Of a DNA stretch of 64,000 nucleotides, positions 51,925-59,917 are shown in pieces; position 1 is the stretch's first letter; the number at the start of each line of letters is the position of its first letter. The position numbers and the translations under genes were made by a program. Source of the stretch: DATMER01 sp963741305 (lineage in GTDB: Bacteria > Acidobacteriota > Thermoanaerobaculia > Multivoradales > UBA5704); the NCBI GenBank assembly GCA_963741305.1, contig CAVUHL010000003.1:6820001-6884000 (forward strand), given 5' to 3'. Below the pieces are notes generated by a model. That model was not told the origin of the DNA and searched no databases. It saw only the letters and a program-made list of their open reading frames with translations.

Positions 51925-51954
51925 CCCTCTCCCCCGCGCAGGCGGGGGAGAGGG
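51925..51954 (+). terminator. Hairpin after the response-regulator gene
   Basis: A perfect 13-base-pair stem (CCCTCTCCCCCGC and complement) with loop GCAG follows the stop by three bases. The stem sequence belongs to the same CCCTCTCCC family as the 23.6-kb inverted repeat. Confidence 0.7.
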
Positions 51955-52081
51955 ATGGGGAGAGGGGGGATGGGATCAACCCCTGTCCTTTTGTCCAGGT
52001 TGAAAACCGTTCTCCCGCCGGATGTGCGCGGCGGCGCCGAGGCCTATCGTTGTGACCATGACAACGAAAGGACGGCACACC

Positions 52082-52825
52082 ATGAATCGCACTGCAATCA
52101 TCACGGGCGCCAGCCGGGGGCTGGGCCGCACCGTTGCCGAATTTCTCGCCGCGCAAGGTTATGGACTCGTAATCACTTCCCGAGGGGAGGAGGATCTCCA
52201 GGCGGCGGCCCGGTCACTTCGCCGTCATGGCGGAGAGGTGATCGCCCTCGCCGGCGATGTGACCGATCCCGGTCATCGGCGCCAGCTGGCTGGCGCTGCT
52301 AGCGGATTGGGCCGGCTCGACATCCTCTTCAACAACGCCTCGAAGCTGGGGGCGACTCCTCTCCCGCCGCTGGCCGAATACCCGCTGCCGGAGTTAGAGG
52401 AAGCGTTTCGAGTCAACGTCTCCGCTCCTCTCGCACTTATTCAGGAGGTGCTTCCGCTCCTGGAGGAGAGCGGCGGACTGATCGTCAACATCTCTAGCGA
52501 TGCGGCCCGCGGCGGATATCCGGGATGGGGCGGGTACGGTCTCACGAAGGCGGCTCTGGATCTCGCGAGCCTCACGCTCGCCAACGAGCTCTCCGGGCGC
52601 TGGATCGGTGTGGTGGCGGTCGATCCAGGCGATCTGCGCACGCGCATGCATCAAGAGGCTTTCCCCGGAGAGGACATCTCCGACCGGCCGTTGCCTGAAG
52701 TGACCCTGCCGTTCTGGGCATGGCTCTTCGGACAGCCTCCCTCGGCGGTGACGGGCCAGCGTTATCAGGCGCAGGCGGAACGCTGGGAAGTGAACGCTTC
52801 GGCTTTGGAGGCGGTGGCCGTATGA
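52082..52825 (+). CDS. Short-chain dehydrogenase/reductase
   Basis: A 247-residue classical SDR. The cofactor motif is AIITGASRGLGRTVAEF near residue 5. NNAS lies near residue 90, the Ser region is VNISSDAARGG near 140, and the catalytic YGLTKAAL near 156. VVAVDPGDLRTRMHQ is the usual late motif. AAAGGA precedes this ATG; an ATG 24 bases earlier is an alternative. Its stop overlaps the QueA-like start, so the two genes form an operon. Substrate unknown. Confidence 0.9.
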   Translation: MNRTAIITGASRGLGRTVAEFLAAQGYGLVITSRGEEDLQAAARSLRRHGGEVIALAGDVTDPGHRRQLAGAASGLGRLDILFNNASKLGATPLPPLAEYPLPELEEAFRVNVSAPLALIQEVLPLLEESGGLIVNISSDAARGGYPGWGGYGLTKAALDLASLTLANELSGRWIGVVAVDPGDLRTRMHQEAFPGEDISDRPLPEVTLPFWAWLFGQPPSAVTGQRYQAQAERWEVNASALEAVAV

Positions 52826-53874
52826 AAAAGATCGAGCTGGACTTCGACCGTCCGCGGGCTCTCCAGGCGGATGGACCGCCCGAGCGCCTCGGATTGGGGC
52901 GGGACGAGGTAAGGCTACTGGTCTCGACGGAAAACGGGCACGAGCACGCGCGCTTCCGAGATCTTCCCCGCTTCCTCGCGCCGGGCACGCTTCTGGTCGT
53001 CAACACGAGCGCGACACTGCCGGCGAGCCTGCCCGCCTGGCACGCCGGCCTGGGTCCAATCCTCGCCAATGTCTCGACGCAATACGGCGGCGGGCTGTAC
53101 CTGGTGGAGCTGCGGAAGAGCGCCTCGGAGCCGGGTCCTCTCGCCGTGGAAGTGGGCGACATATTTGAGATTGCGGGGCTGCCCGCCCGCCTCATCGCTC
53201 CCCATCCAGGCCTGCCGCGGCTCTGGTTCGTCCGGGTCGAGAGCGATCTCCGGCGGGTGATGGAGCGGATGGGCTCGCCGATCCGCTACGGCTACCTGGA
53301 GGCGCCGTACCCGGGGATCGAGGAGTATCAGACTCTCTTCGCCTGCGATCCGGGCAGCGCCGAGATGCCGTCCGCGGGCCGGCCTTTTACGCAACGGGTT
53401 GTGGACACCCTCCGGGCCAAGGGGATCGCCCTGGCCGGCATCACACTCCATGCGGGCGTCTCCAGTCACGAGGTTGAGGCGGAGGCGGTCGAGGATCAGG
53501 TGCTCTATGCGGAGCCGTTCGAGGTGCCGAAAGCCACAGCTGAGGTAGTGACGGCAGCCAGACAGGAGGGGCGTCCGGTCGTGGCCGTTGGCACTACCGT
53601 CGTCCGCGCACTGGAGTCGGCCTGGGATGGCGAGCGGGTCCGTCCGGCCGCGGGGTTCACGCGGCTGATGATCCATCCGGGTCGGCCCGTGAAGACGGTC
53701 GATGGATTGATCACTGGCCTGCACGACCCGCTGGCAAGTCATCTCGCTCTGCTCTACTCAATCGCGCCGAGAGAGGTGGTGCGCTCAGGGTATGCAGAGG
53801 CGGTGCGCGAGGGCTATCTCTGGCACGAGTTCGGAGACAGCCATCTGCTCCTGCCGCGCCACGAATTGCCGTAG
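52822..53874 (+). CDS. S-adenosylmethionine:tRNA ribosyltransferase-isomerase-like protein (QueA family)
   Basis: A 350-residue QueA-family protein, the step that makes epoxyqueuosine on tRNA from SAM. Conserved text includes FRDLPRFLAPGTLLVVNTSATLPASL, PFTQRVVDTLRAKGIALAGITLHAG, VPKATAEVVTAARQEGRPVVAVGTTVVRALES and TRLMIHPG. It is rather diverged: the family's GG.ERLYRTPF region is replaced by another sequence. Pairing with an SDR rather than Tgt is also unusual, so a modified substrate is possible. ATGA overlap with the SDR stop. Confidence 0.85.
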   Translation: MKKIELDFDRPRALQADGPPERLGLGRDEVRLLVSTENGHEHARFRDLPRFLAPGTLLVVNTSATLPASLPAWHAGLGPILANVSTQYGGGLYLVELRKSASEPGPLAVEVGDIFEIAGLPARLIAPHPGLPRLWFVRVESDLRRVMERMGSPIRYGYLEAPYPGIEEYQTLFACDPGSAEMPSAGRPFTQRVVDTLRAKGIALAGITLHAGVSSHEVEAEAVEDQVLYAEPFEVPKATAEVVTAARQEGRPVVAVGTTVVRALESAWDGERVRPAAGFTRLMIHPGRPVKTVDGLITGLHDPLASHLALLYSIAPREVVRSGYAEAVREGYLWHEFGDSHLLLPRHELP

Positions 53875-53894
53875 TCCCAAATTGGGACTAGAAT
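53866..53894 (+). promoter_or_regulatory. HigBA promoter and operator
   Basis: TTGCCG (53866-53871) and TAGAAT (53889-53894) have 17 bases between them. The spacer is itself a 19-bp palindrome, TAGTCCCAA-A-TTGGGACTA (53872-53890), the likely HigA/HigBA binding site. The GTG lies six bases after the -10 box, so the mRNA should be leaderless. Confidence 0.7.
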
Positions 53895-53900
53895 AGAGGA

Positions 53901-54203
53901 GTGCGTGTCATCGCGCTCTCGACGCTCAAGGCCTTCTGGGAAGCGAACCCGAGCTGCATGGACGCACGGGAGCCTGTCCTTGCTTGGTATCGGCATGCCG
54001 TCAAGGCGGATTGGGCAACACCCGCCGAGGTAAAGGCCGATTTCGGTCAAGCGAGCATCCTCCAGGATGGCCGGGTGGTGTTCAACATCGCTGGAAACAA
54101 ATACCGCCTGGTCGTCTGGATCAACTACGGCTACCGGGTTGTGTACATCCGATTTCTGGGGACCCACTCCCAATACGATCGGATCGATGCACAGACAATT
54201 TGA
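53901..54203 (+). CDS. higB: HigB-type toxin (RelE/ParE superfamily mRNA interferase)
   Basis: A 100-residue toxin. It has the HigB pattern RVIALSTLKAFWEANPSC, EPVLAWYRHAVKADWATPAEVK, RVVFNIAGNKYRLVVWINYGYRVVYIRFLGTH. HigB cleaves ribosome-bound mRNA. The GTG start lies six bases after the -10 box; a GAGGA just before the start is too close to act as a ribosome-binding site. The toxin gene comes first, as is usual for higBA. Confidence 0.88.
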   Translation: MRVIALSTLKAFWEANPSCMDAREPVLAWYRHAVKADWATPAEVKADFGQASILQDGRVVFNIAGNKYRLVVWINYGYRVVYIRFLGTHSQYDRIDAQTI

Positions 54204-54219
54204 ATTGAAGGAGTACGGC

Positions 54220-54594
54220 ATGGACATCAGGCCTATCAAGACAGAAGCCGATTATCGAGCGACTCTTCGGGAGATCGAGACGATGATGCGTGCAGAACCA
54301 GGATCGTCCGAGGGCGAGCGTCTCGATGTCCTTGTCACGCTGGTCGCGGCCTACGAACAACAGCATTTTCCCCTGGAGCTGCCCGACCCGGTGGAGGCCA
54401 TCAAGTTCGTGATGGATCAGCGCGGGCTCACTGCAAAGGATCTCGAGCCAATGATTGGCCGATCCAACCGCGTGTACGAAGTCCTGAGCCGGAAACGGCC
54501 TCTGACTCTCAAGATGATCTGGAATCTGCACAGGGAGCTCGGCATTCCCGCGGAAAGCCTGATCAAGCCACCTGCAGAGAGCCAGGCTGCCTAG
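54220..54594 (+). CDS. higA: HigA-type antitoxin
   Basis: A 124-residue antitoxin with a HigA-like N-terminal region (MDIRPIKTEADYRATLREIE) and an XRE helix-turn-helix (KFVMDQRGLTAKDLEPMIGRSNRVYEVLSRKRPLTLKMIWNLHREL). AAGGAG lies six bases before the ATG at 54220, which is why the 54067 frame is rejected. It should neutralise HigB and repress the operon through the palindrome upstream. The last bases overlap a kinase gene on the opposite strand. Confidence 0.88.
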   Translation: MDIRPIKTEADYRATLREIETMMRAEPGSSEGERLDVLVTLVAAYEQQHFPLELPDPVEAIKFVMDQRGLTAKDLEPMIGRSNRVYEVLSRKRPLTLKMIWNLHRELGIPAESLIKPPAESQAA

Positions 54595-56486
54595 GCACTC
54601 TTCGCTGGCAGCGTGAAGAAGAAGGTTGAGCCCTGCCCTTCAGCGCTCTCCACTCGGATTTCTCCGCCCATGAGCTCGGTCAGCCTTTTGCTGATCGCCA
54701 GGCCGAGCCCGGCGCCGCCATAGCGCCGGCTCGGCGTTCCGTCGAGCTGATGGAACGGAATGAAGAGCCGCTCCAGGTCCCGGCTGGAGATGCCGATGCC
54801 TGTGTCGGTGACGGCGAACTGGACCTCGCAGCTCCCGCCGTCCAGAGCATGGGCGGAGAGCGCCACACGCACCTCGCCTTGCTGAGTGAACTTGACGGCG
54901 TTGCTCAGCAGGTTGAGCAGCACCTGGCGGGTGCGGGCCTGGTCGCCGATCACGGTTTCCGGCGTGCCTGGGGCAATCGAGGAGCGGAGCGCCAGTCCTT
55001 TCCGGGTGGCCATCGGGCCGATGATCTCCAGGCTCTCCCCGAGCACATCCCTGAGGAGGAAGGGGGCGCGCTCGACGGTGAGCTTCCGCGACTCGATGCG
55101 GGAGAAGTCGAGGATGTCGTTGATCAGCTCCAGAAGGGCCTGGCCACTGACCAGGAGGGTCTGCACGTAGTCCTTCTGACGGGGGTGGAGGGGTGTGGTG
55201 GCCAGGAGGTCGGCCATTCCGATGACGCCGTTCAGCGGGGTGCGGATCTCGTGGCTGATGTTGGCGAGGAACTCGCTCTTGGTCTGACTCGCCGCGAGGG
55301 CCTGCTCCATCGCCTCTTCCAGAGCGCGGGTGCGGTCGCGCACCTGTTCCTCCAGCCGGAGGCGCAGCAGGTCGAGCTCGTCGTGGACCCGCCGGAAACG
55401 GTCGGAGAGCGCCATTCCCATGGCTACCAGGACCGCCGCGAACCCGAAACCTGCGAGGGAGACGGGGATCGGCAGCGAGAGCATCTGCCGCGCCAGCTCC
55501 AGGATTTGAATGCCGATCATCGCCAGGCCGCCGAAGGCGATCTTCCGCGCCTCCGCCCTGCCTCGCCGGGCCTCTTGCGCGATGAGCACGGTTGCCAGCA
55601 CCAGCAGGGGGAGTAGCCAAAGCCCACGGAACGCCGAGCTGGCGAGGACCGGCTGGACGCTCGGCCAGAGCCCGATGAAGGCGGCCAGTGCGATGTGGGA
55701 GAGCTGATAGATGCGGAGCGGAAGGCCGATCGGCCGCGAGAAGAAGTGCCAGACGAACTGGACCGCAAGCGCAGCGGCGAGATGGCCGGTGAGGTCGCTC
55801 GTCCGCATGGCGAGGGCACGGCTCGAGGTGAGCTCGTAGATCCAGTAGGTGCTTGCGAACGTGTTGATCGAGAAGGCCAGGGAGAGCAGGCCGAACCAGA
55901 GGTGCTCGACCTGCTTGCGCCGGCGGATGAAGAGGAGGATGTGGTAGAGGGCCGCGGCGACGAAGAGCGCGGCGAGGACGAGCAGCGGCACCTCGCTCAG
56001 CAGGGCCCTGGTCCAGGAATTCTGATTACGGTCCTGCAGGGCCTGATGGGAGCCGAGCGTCAGGATGTCGCCGACCGGCCCCCCATCCGGATCCAGGTGC
56101 GAGGCCCAGTCGATCCGCCGCACCCGGAGCGCGAGGCTCACGGTGCCGCCCTTTCCGATTGCGCCGCGGGGCACCCGGAAGACCTCGGGAACCGCGAAAG
56201 GCAGTGAGGAGGACCAGCCGCGGGAGCGCCCCAGCAACCGTCCGCCCGCGTAGACCTCGTAACCCCCGCTGCTGGGAGGTCCGAGGAGCAGCCCCAGGCC
56301 ATCCCTGGCGGCGGCGAGGCGCGCCTCCTCGTCGAGGGGCAGGGTCTGGCGGATCCAGACCAGGCCGTCGAGGTCGTCCAGTCCGAGCTCCTTCCAGGTG
56401 GCCGGCAGTCCCCGCGGGGAGGCGGAGGCCGGAGCGGCCATGAGGAGGCTCGCGAGCAGGAGCGCCCGAAGGCGGCTTGGGATCAT
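54591..56486 (-). CDS. 7TM-DISM-type sensor histidine kinase
   Basis: A 631-residue membrane kinase. The signal peptide (RLRALLLASLLMAAPASA) is followed by an extracytoplasmic beta domain (residues about 25-185). Seven membrane helices lie at about 190-390 (LLVLAALFVAAALYHILLFI, AALAVQFVWHFF, LLPLLVLATVLIAQ and others). A coiled coil leads to HisKA, with His in ANISHEIRTPLNGVIGMADLL, and the ATPase domain (NLLSNAVKFTQQGEV, DTGIGIS, YGGAGLGLAI). AGGAG precedes the ATG. No receiver gene is adjacent, so its partner lies elsewhere. Confidence 0.92.
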   Translation of the reverse strand: MIPSRLRALLLASLLMAAPASASPRGLPATWKELGLDDLDGLVWIRQTLPLDEEARLAAARDGLGLLLGPPSSGGYEVYAGGRLLGRSRGWSSSLPFAVPEVFRVPRGAIGKGGTVSLALRVRRIDWASHLDPDGGPVGDILTLGSHQALQDRNQNSWTRALLSEVPLLVLAALFVAAALYHILLFIRRRKQVEHLWFGLLSLAFSINTFASTYWIYELTSSRALAMRTSDLTGHLAAALAVQFVWHFFSRPIGLPLRIYQLSHIALAAFIGLWPSVQPVLASSAFRGLWLLPLLVLATVLIAQEARRGRAEARKIAFGGLAMIGIQILELARQMLSLPIPVSLAGFGFAAVLVAMGMALSDRFRRVHDELDLLRLRLEEQVRDRTRALEEAMEQALAASQTKSEFLANISHEIRTPLNGVIGMADLLATTPLHPRQKDYVQTLLVSGQALLELINDILDFSRIESRKLTVERAPFLLRDVLGESLEIIGPMATRKGLALRSSIAPGTPETVIGDQARTRQVLLNLLSNAVKFTQQGEVRVALSAHALDGGSCEVQFAVTDTGIGISSRDLERLFIPFHQLDGTPSRRYGGAGLGLAISKRLTELMGGEIRVESAEGQGSTFFFTLPAKSA

Positions 56487-56512
56487 GGACTCCTGTGATG
56501 ATAGCGCGTTCC

Positions 56513-57478
56513 CTACACGGGCACTCGCCCCTCCAGGATCTCGCAGAGCTTGGCGGTGTCGAGGTTGCCGCCGGAAACGATGCAGACCACCTTCCTCGCA
56601 TTGGGGACGCCCGCCAGGGCAGCAGCGACCGAGGCGGCTCCCGCTCCTTCGGCGATGACCCGGTGGCGCTCGGCGAGGAGGCGGATGGCGCCGGCGATCT
56701 CTTCCAGCGAGACGACGCGGGAGCCGGCGATCAGCTTGCTCGCGATCTCCCACATCTCAGGGAGCAGGATCTTGCCGCCGATGCCGTCCACGAAGCTGGG
56801 TTGATAGTCGATGGTCTGAAGAGAGCCGGCGGCCAGGGCGGCAGCGAGCGGGGCGGCGGTCGAGACCTCACAGGCAAAAACGCGGGCCTCGGGCCGCAGC
56901 TCGGCGAGCACGGCGGCGATGCCGCTCGAGAGCCCGCCTCCACCGAAGGGGACGAGGACCGTGTCCACGTCCGGGAGGTCTTCCAGGATCTCCAGGGCGA
57001 TCGTGCCGTTGCCCGCCATCACGTTGCGGTTGGCCACGGGATGGAGGAAAAGGCCGTCGAGCCCCGGGTAGGAGTGCTCGACCATCACCTGCCACCAGCG
57101 CTCCCAGGTCACTTTTACGACCCGGCCGCCGAGGCGCTCGATCGCGGCGAGCTTCGTGGCCGGCGCATGCTCGGGCACGACGACCGTGGCCGGCACGCCG
57201 AGCTCGCGGGCGCTCCAGGCGACCCCCTGGGCCATGTTGCCCGCGCTGCAGGTATAGGCGCCCTGCCGCAGCTCTTCGGAGCTGGCCAGTTTCATGGCGT
57301 TGGCTGCGCCGCGCAGCTTGAACGAGCCGATGGGTTGGAGGTTCTCCAGCTTGAGCCAGACCTCCGCCGGCCCGGTGCCGGAATTCAGGCGCACGAGCGG
57401 AGTGCGCACGATGGTTCCGATCAGGCGCTCGCGGGCGGCTCGGACCTCTTCGAGGGACGGGGCTGTGAGGACTCTCAT
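56513..57478 (-). CDS. PLP-dependent threonine/serine dehydratase
   Basis: A 321-residue fold-type II PLP enzyme. The lysine that binds PLP is in LQPIGSFKLRGAAN near residue 57, the phosphate-binding loop is PFGGGGLSSGIAA near residue 178, and a SGGNLD motif closes the site near 302. The length lacks the regulatory ACT domain of biosynthetic IlvA, so it is closer to catabolic or serine/threonine ammonia-lyases. TAGGCT lies six bases before the ATG with no ribosome-binding site. Confidence 0.92.
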   Translation of the reverse strand: MRVLTAPSLEEVRAARERLIGTIVRTPLVRLNSGTGPAEVWLKLENLQPIGSFKLRGAANAMKLASSEELRQGAYTCSAGNMAQGVAWSARELGVPATVVVPEHAPATKLAAIERLGGRVVKVTWERWWQVMVEHSYPGLDGLFLHPVANRNVMAGNGTIALEILEDLPDVDTVLVPFGGGGLSSGIAAVLAELRPEARVFACEVSTAAPLAAALAAGSLQTIDYQPSFVDGIGGKILLPEMWEIASKLIAGSRVVSLEEIAGAIRLLAERHRVIAEGAGAASVAAALAGVPNARKVVCIVSGGNLDTAKLCEILEGRVPV

Positions 57479-57484
57479 GGCGAG

Positions 57485-57490
57485 AGCCTA
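57485..57490 (-). promoter_or_regulatory. -10-like box six bases before the dehydratase gene
   Basis: On the minus strand TAGGCT, then CTCGCC, then ATG. TTGCGC lies 19 bases upstream as a possible -35 box. Predicted leaderless. Confidence 0.42.
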
Positions 57491-57538
57491 TAAGACCGGG
57501 GCCGGGGGCGCGCAACCCCGGCCCCGGCGCGGGTTCCT

Positions 57539-58267
57539 CTAATACGTGAAAGTGTAAGTCGCGCAGTAGCTATCTGCCGCGCAACGGTTGTCGCCATCGA
57601 CCATGCAGGCCCACCAGCGGTACGTGTGACCCGGCTGATGGGCCGAGGCGGGCGCGACTGCCGAGGAGCTCCAGGTCACGTAGAAGCCCGGCCTCCCGGT
57701 GACCGTGGTCGTGACAGGCCACGGGCTGGTCCGGGTGTATCCGGTCATGCCGGTTGACCAGTAGGTGTGGGCCGTCATGTCCTCGAAGAAAGTCAAGACG
57801 TTCGACCATCCGAATCCGAAGCCGGCGCCCCACGGCCCATCCCATGCATCGCCGGACAAGGAGGTAGGCGGGCTGCCGCCGGAGGAGAGCCTCCGCATCG
57901 TGGGGCAGGTCTTGTCCCAGACGTGATCCCTCCAGGCGGTGGATGTGCCGTCCGGCCATTCGATCCGAAGGTTCTGGTCGGTCTGGTCGCCCGGTGTGTT
58001 CGCCCAGGTCCAGGGGCCCTTGGTGGCCCCTCCGCCGGCATCCGTGCACAACCAGTTGTCCGCCCGGAGCGGGACGCCGTTGCGGGTGCTGACCAGTGCT
58101 CCGCAGGTGTTGGGCGGTCCGCCCGAGACGGTGTAGTAGAGGTTGGGCGTCGAGGACCAGTTGATCGGGCTGCTGAAATAGGCGTTGCCATTCGTCTGCG
58201 CTGCCGCGGCGGCCGTCAACAGGACGAGGCCGGCGAGCAGGATCCAGGGTTTCTGTTGTCGAAGCAT
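57539..58267 (-). CDS. Secreted protein, tandem paralog 2
   Basis: A 242-residue protein with signal peptide (PWILLAGLVLLTAAAAAQ). The mature part shares a block pattern with the gene upstream: PPNTCGALVSTRNG, GPWTWANTPGDQ, DKTCP and an end with GHTYRWWACMVDGD. Cysteine positions are conserved in both, so disulfides are likely. AAGGAG precedes the ATG. I do not recognise the family. Confidence 0.8.
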   Translation of the reverse strand: MLRQQKPWILLAGLVLLTAAAAAQTNGNAYFSSPINWSSTPNLYYTVSGGPPNTCGALVSTRNGVPLRADNWLCTDAGGGATKGPWTWANTPGDQTDQNLRIEWPDGTSTAWRDHVWDKTCPTMRRLSSGGSPPTSLSGDAWDGPWGAGFGFGWSNVLTFFEDMTAHTYWSTGMTGYTRTSPWPVTTTVTGRPGFYVTWSSSAVAPASAHQPGHTYRWWACMVDGDNRCAADSYCATYTFTY

Positions 58268-58282
58268 GAACAGGCTCCTTTT

Positions 58283-58999
58283 CTACCGAGTGAACTCATA
58301 AGAGAGGCAGGAGAGAGAGCAAAGGGCGTCGCCGTCCGTCATGCAGGTAGTCCAGGCATAGGTATGCCCAGTGACGTGCGCGCCCGCCGGAGGGATCTGT
58401 GGGTTGCTCCAGTAGCCGAAGGTCGAGTATTGACCGCTGAAGGTGGCATCGACGGTTCCACTTGCGGCGTCGTAGCCCGTGTGGCCGGGAAGCCAGCGCA
58501 GACTGGTGTTCCGGTCCTCGAAGATCGTATAGATCCGCGTCCAGTTGGGATGGAAGCCGGCGCCATGCACGTTGTCGATCGCGCTGCCGCTCCAAGCGGT
58601 GGGCGGCGCGCCATTGGCGGACGTGCGGCTGATCACCGGGCAGGTCTTGTCCCAGTAGTGTTCGAAGGTGGTGGTCTTGGTGCCGTCGGTCCACTCGATG
58701 TACGCATTCCAGTCCTTCTGGTCACCGGGCGTGTTTGCCCAGGTCCAGGGACCCTTGGTGGCGGTGCCGCTGGCGTTCGTGCAGATCCAGCCGGGGCTGA
58801 AGAGGTACTGGCCGTTGCGTACAGTGACCAGCATGCCGCACATGTTCGGAGGAGCGCCGGCCACGGAGAAGTAGAGGGGAGGGGTCTGCGACCAATTGAT
58901 CTTATCGCTCACGTAGGCTATGCCACCGGCGGCTCCCGCCACGGCCGGCACGAGGCTCAGAAGTGCGCAGAGCGCTGCGAATTGAAATCTTTTTCTCAT
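58283..58999 (-). CDS. Secreted protein, tandem paralog 1
   Basis: A 238-residue protein with signal peptide (MRKRFQFAALCALLSLVPAVAGA). It is clearly homologous to its neighbour (PPNMCGMLVTVRNG, GPWTWANTPGDQ, DKTCP, GHTYAWTTCMTDGD). GGAGG lies five bases before the ATG at 58999. The pair lies in the same direction with 15 bases between them and probably forms one transcript. Function unknown. Confidence 0.8.
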   Translation of the reverse strand: MRKRFQFAALCALLSLVPAVAGAAGGIAYVSDKINWSQTPPLYFSVAGAPPNMCGMLVTVRNGQYLFSPGWICTNASGTATKGPWTWANTPGDQKDWNAYIEWTDGTKTTTFEHYWDKTCPVISRTSANGAPPTAWSGSAIDNVHGAGFHPNWTRIYTIFEDRNTSLRWLPGHTGYDAASGTVDATFSGQYSTFGYWSNPQIPPAGAHVTGHTYAWTTCMTDGDALCSLSCLSYEFTR

Positions 59000-59071
59000 A
59001 GGGGCCTCCAAGGTCAGCAGCCGGTCTTGACCGCCGCGATACCCAGAAAGACCCTGAATCCTGGAGTGCGT

Positions 59072-59917
59072 TTACTCGTAGGCGTACGGCCAGCTCTTGG
59101 TTTCGTGCCAGCCCGCCTCCTCAAGCAGTTTCACGTAACGGTCGAACAGCGGAACGAGGTCATCCGCCATCGCCACGCGGCGCGAGTACCTTGTGACGGC
59201 TTGCGGCTCGTCAGGATTGAAGCCGCTGAAGTGGAAGAAGCGGGCAGCGAGGGTATTGCGCTCGGGCAGGTTCCAGTACGCAGTATTGAATGCCGGGTCG
59301 CGGACGATGCCCACGTCCTCGAAAAAGGCGGGGACGAGGTCGAGCCAGCGCTGGTCGTAGTGCAGGCCTTCCGCGACCGCGTGCCGGCAGTGGAGGGAAA
59401 GGCGCTCCTGCCACCAGGCGAGGAACCGGCGGGCTTCCGGCGAGTCGGACACTCCCAGGAAGCCGCCGTTGTAGATACCCGACTGAAGGATGTTGAGCTC
59501 CCGCGCGATCCGGTCTCCGCCCGCGAGCGGCGCGAGCAGGTGGGGCGTCAGCAGGACCGCTGGATCGCCGGCGGGAGCGAGGAGCGGCGTCAGGTCTCCG
59601 AGGACGAGAAGGTCGGCATCGAGGAAGACGGCGCGATGAAACCCGCGGTCGAGGAGATGGCTGAGCAGCCAGGCCTTCGCCGCCACGACGGTCTGCTGGC
59701 GCGAGTATTGGGAGAGGAAGCGCGGGAGGTCGGGAATCGCAAGGTTTTCCAGGTGCAGCAGTTGGAATGGCTCGGCCGCCGGGTCGAAGTACCCGTCGAC
59801 CTCGTCGGCGAGGAGCACGAACAGCGGAACATCCGGGTGATGCTCGCGGAAGGAGCGCGCCAGGACCCGCGCGAAGGCCAGGAAGTTCTTGGCGACGACG
59901 GTTCCGGCGGCGATCAT
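59072..59917 (-). CDS. Glycosyltransferase-like protein with intact DxD motif
   Basis: A 281-residue protein with GT-A features. The N-terminus VVAKNFLAFARVLARSFREHHPDVPLFVLLADEV and the DxD motif in AVFLDADLLVLGDL near residue 95 match GT8-like nucleotide-sugar transferases. IYNGGFLGVSDSPEARRFLAWW and LHYDQRWLDLVPAFF are also typical. Its start overlaps the stop of the larger paralog upstream, so the two were duplicated in tandem and are translated together. Confidence 0.82.
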   Translation of the reverse strand: MIAAGTVVAKNFLAFARVLARSFREHHPDVPLFVLLADEVDGYFDPAAEPFQLLHLENLAIPDLPRFLSQYSRQQTVVAAKAWLLSHLLDRGFHRAVFLDADLLVLGDLTPLLAPAGDPAVLLTPHLLAPLAGGDRIARELNILQSGIYNGGFLGVSDSPEARRFLAWWQERLSLHCRHAVAEGLHYDQRWLDLVPAFFEDVGIVRDPAFNTAYWNLPERNTLAARFFHFSGFNPDEPQAVTRYSRRVAMADDLVPLFDRYVKLLEEAGWHETKSWPYAYE

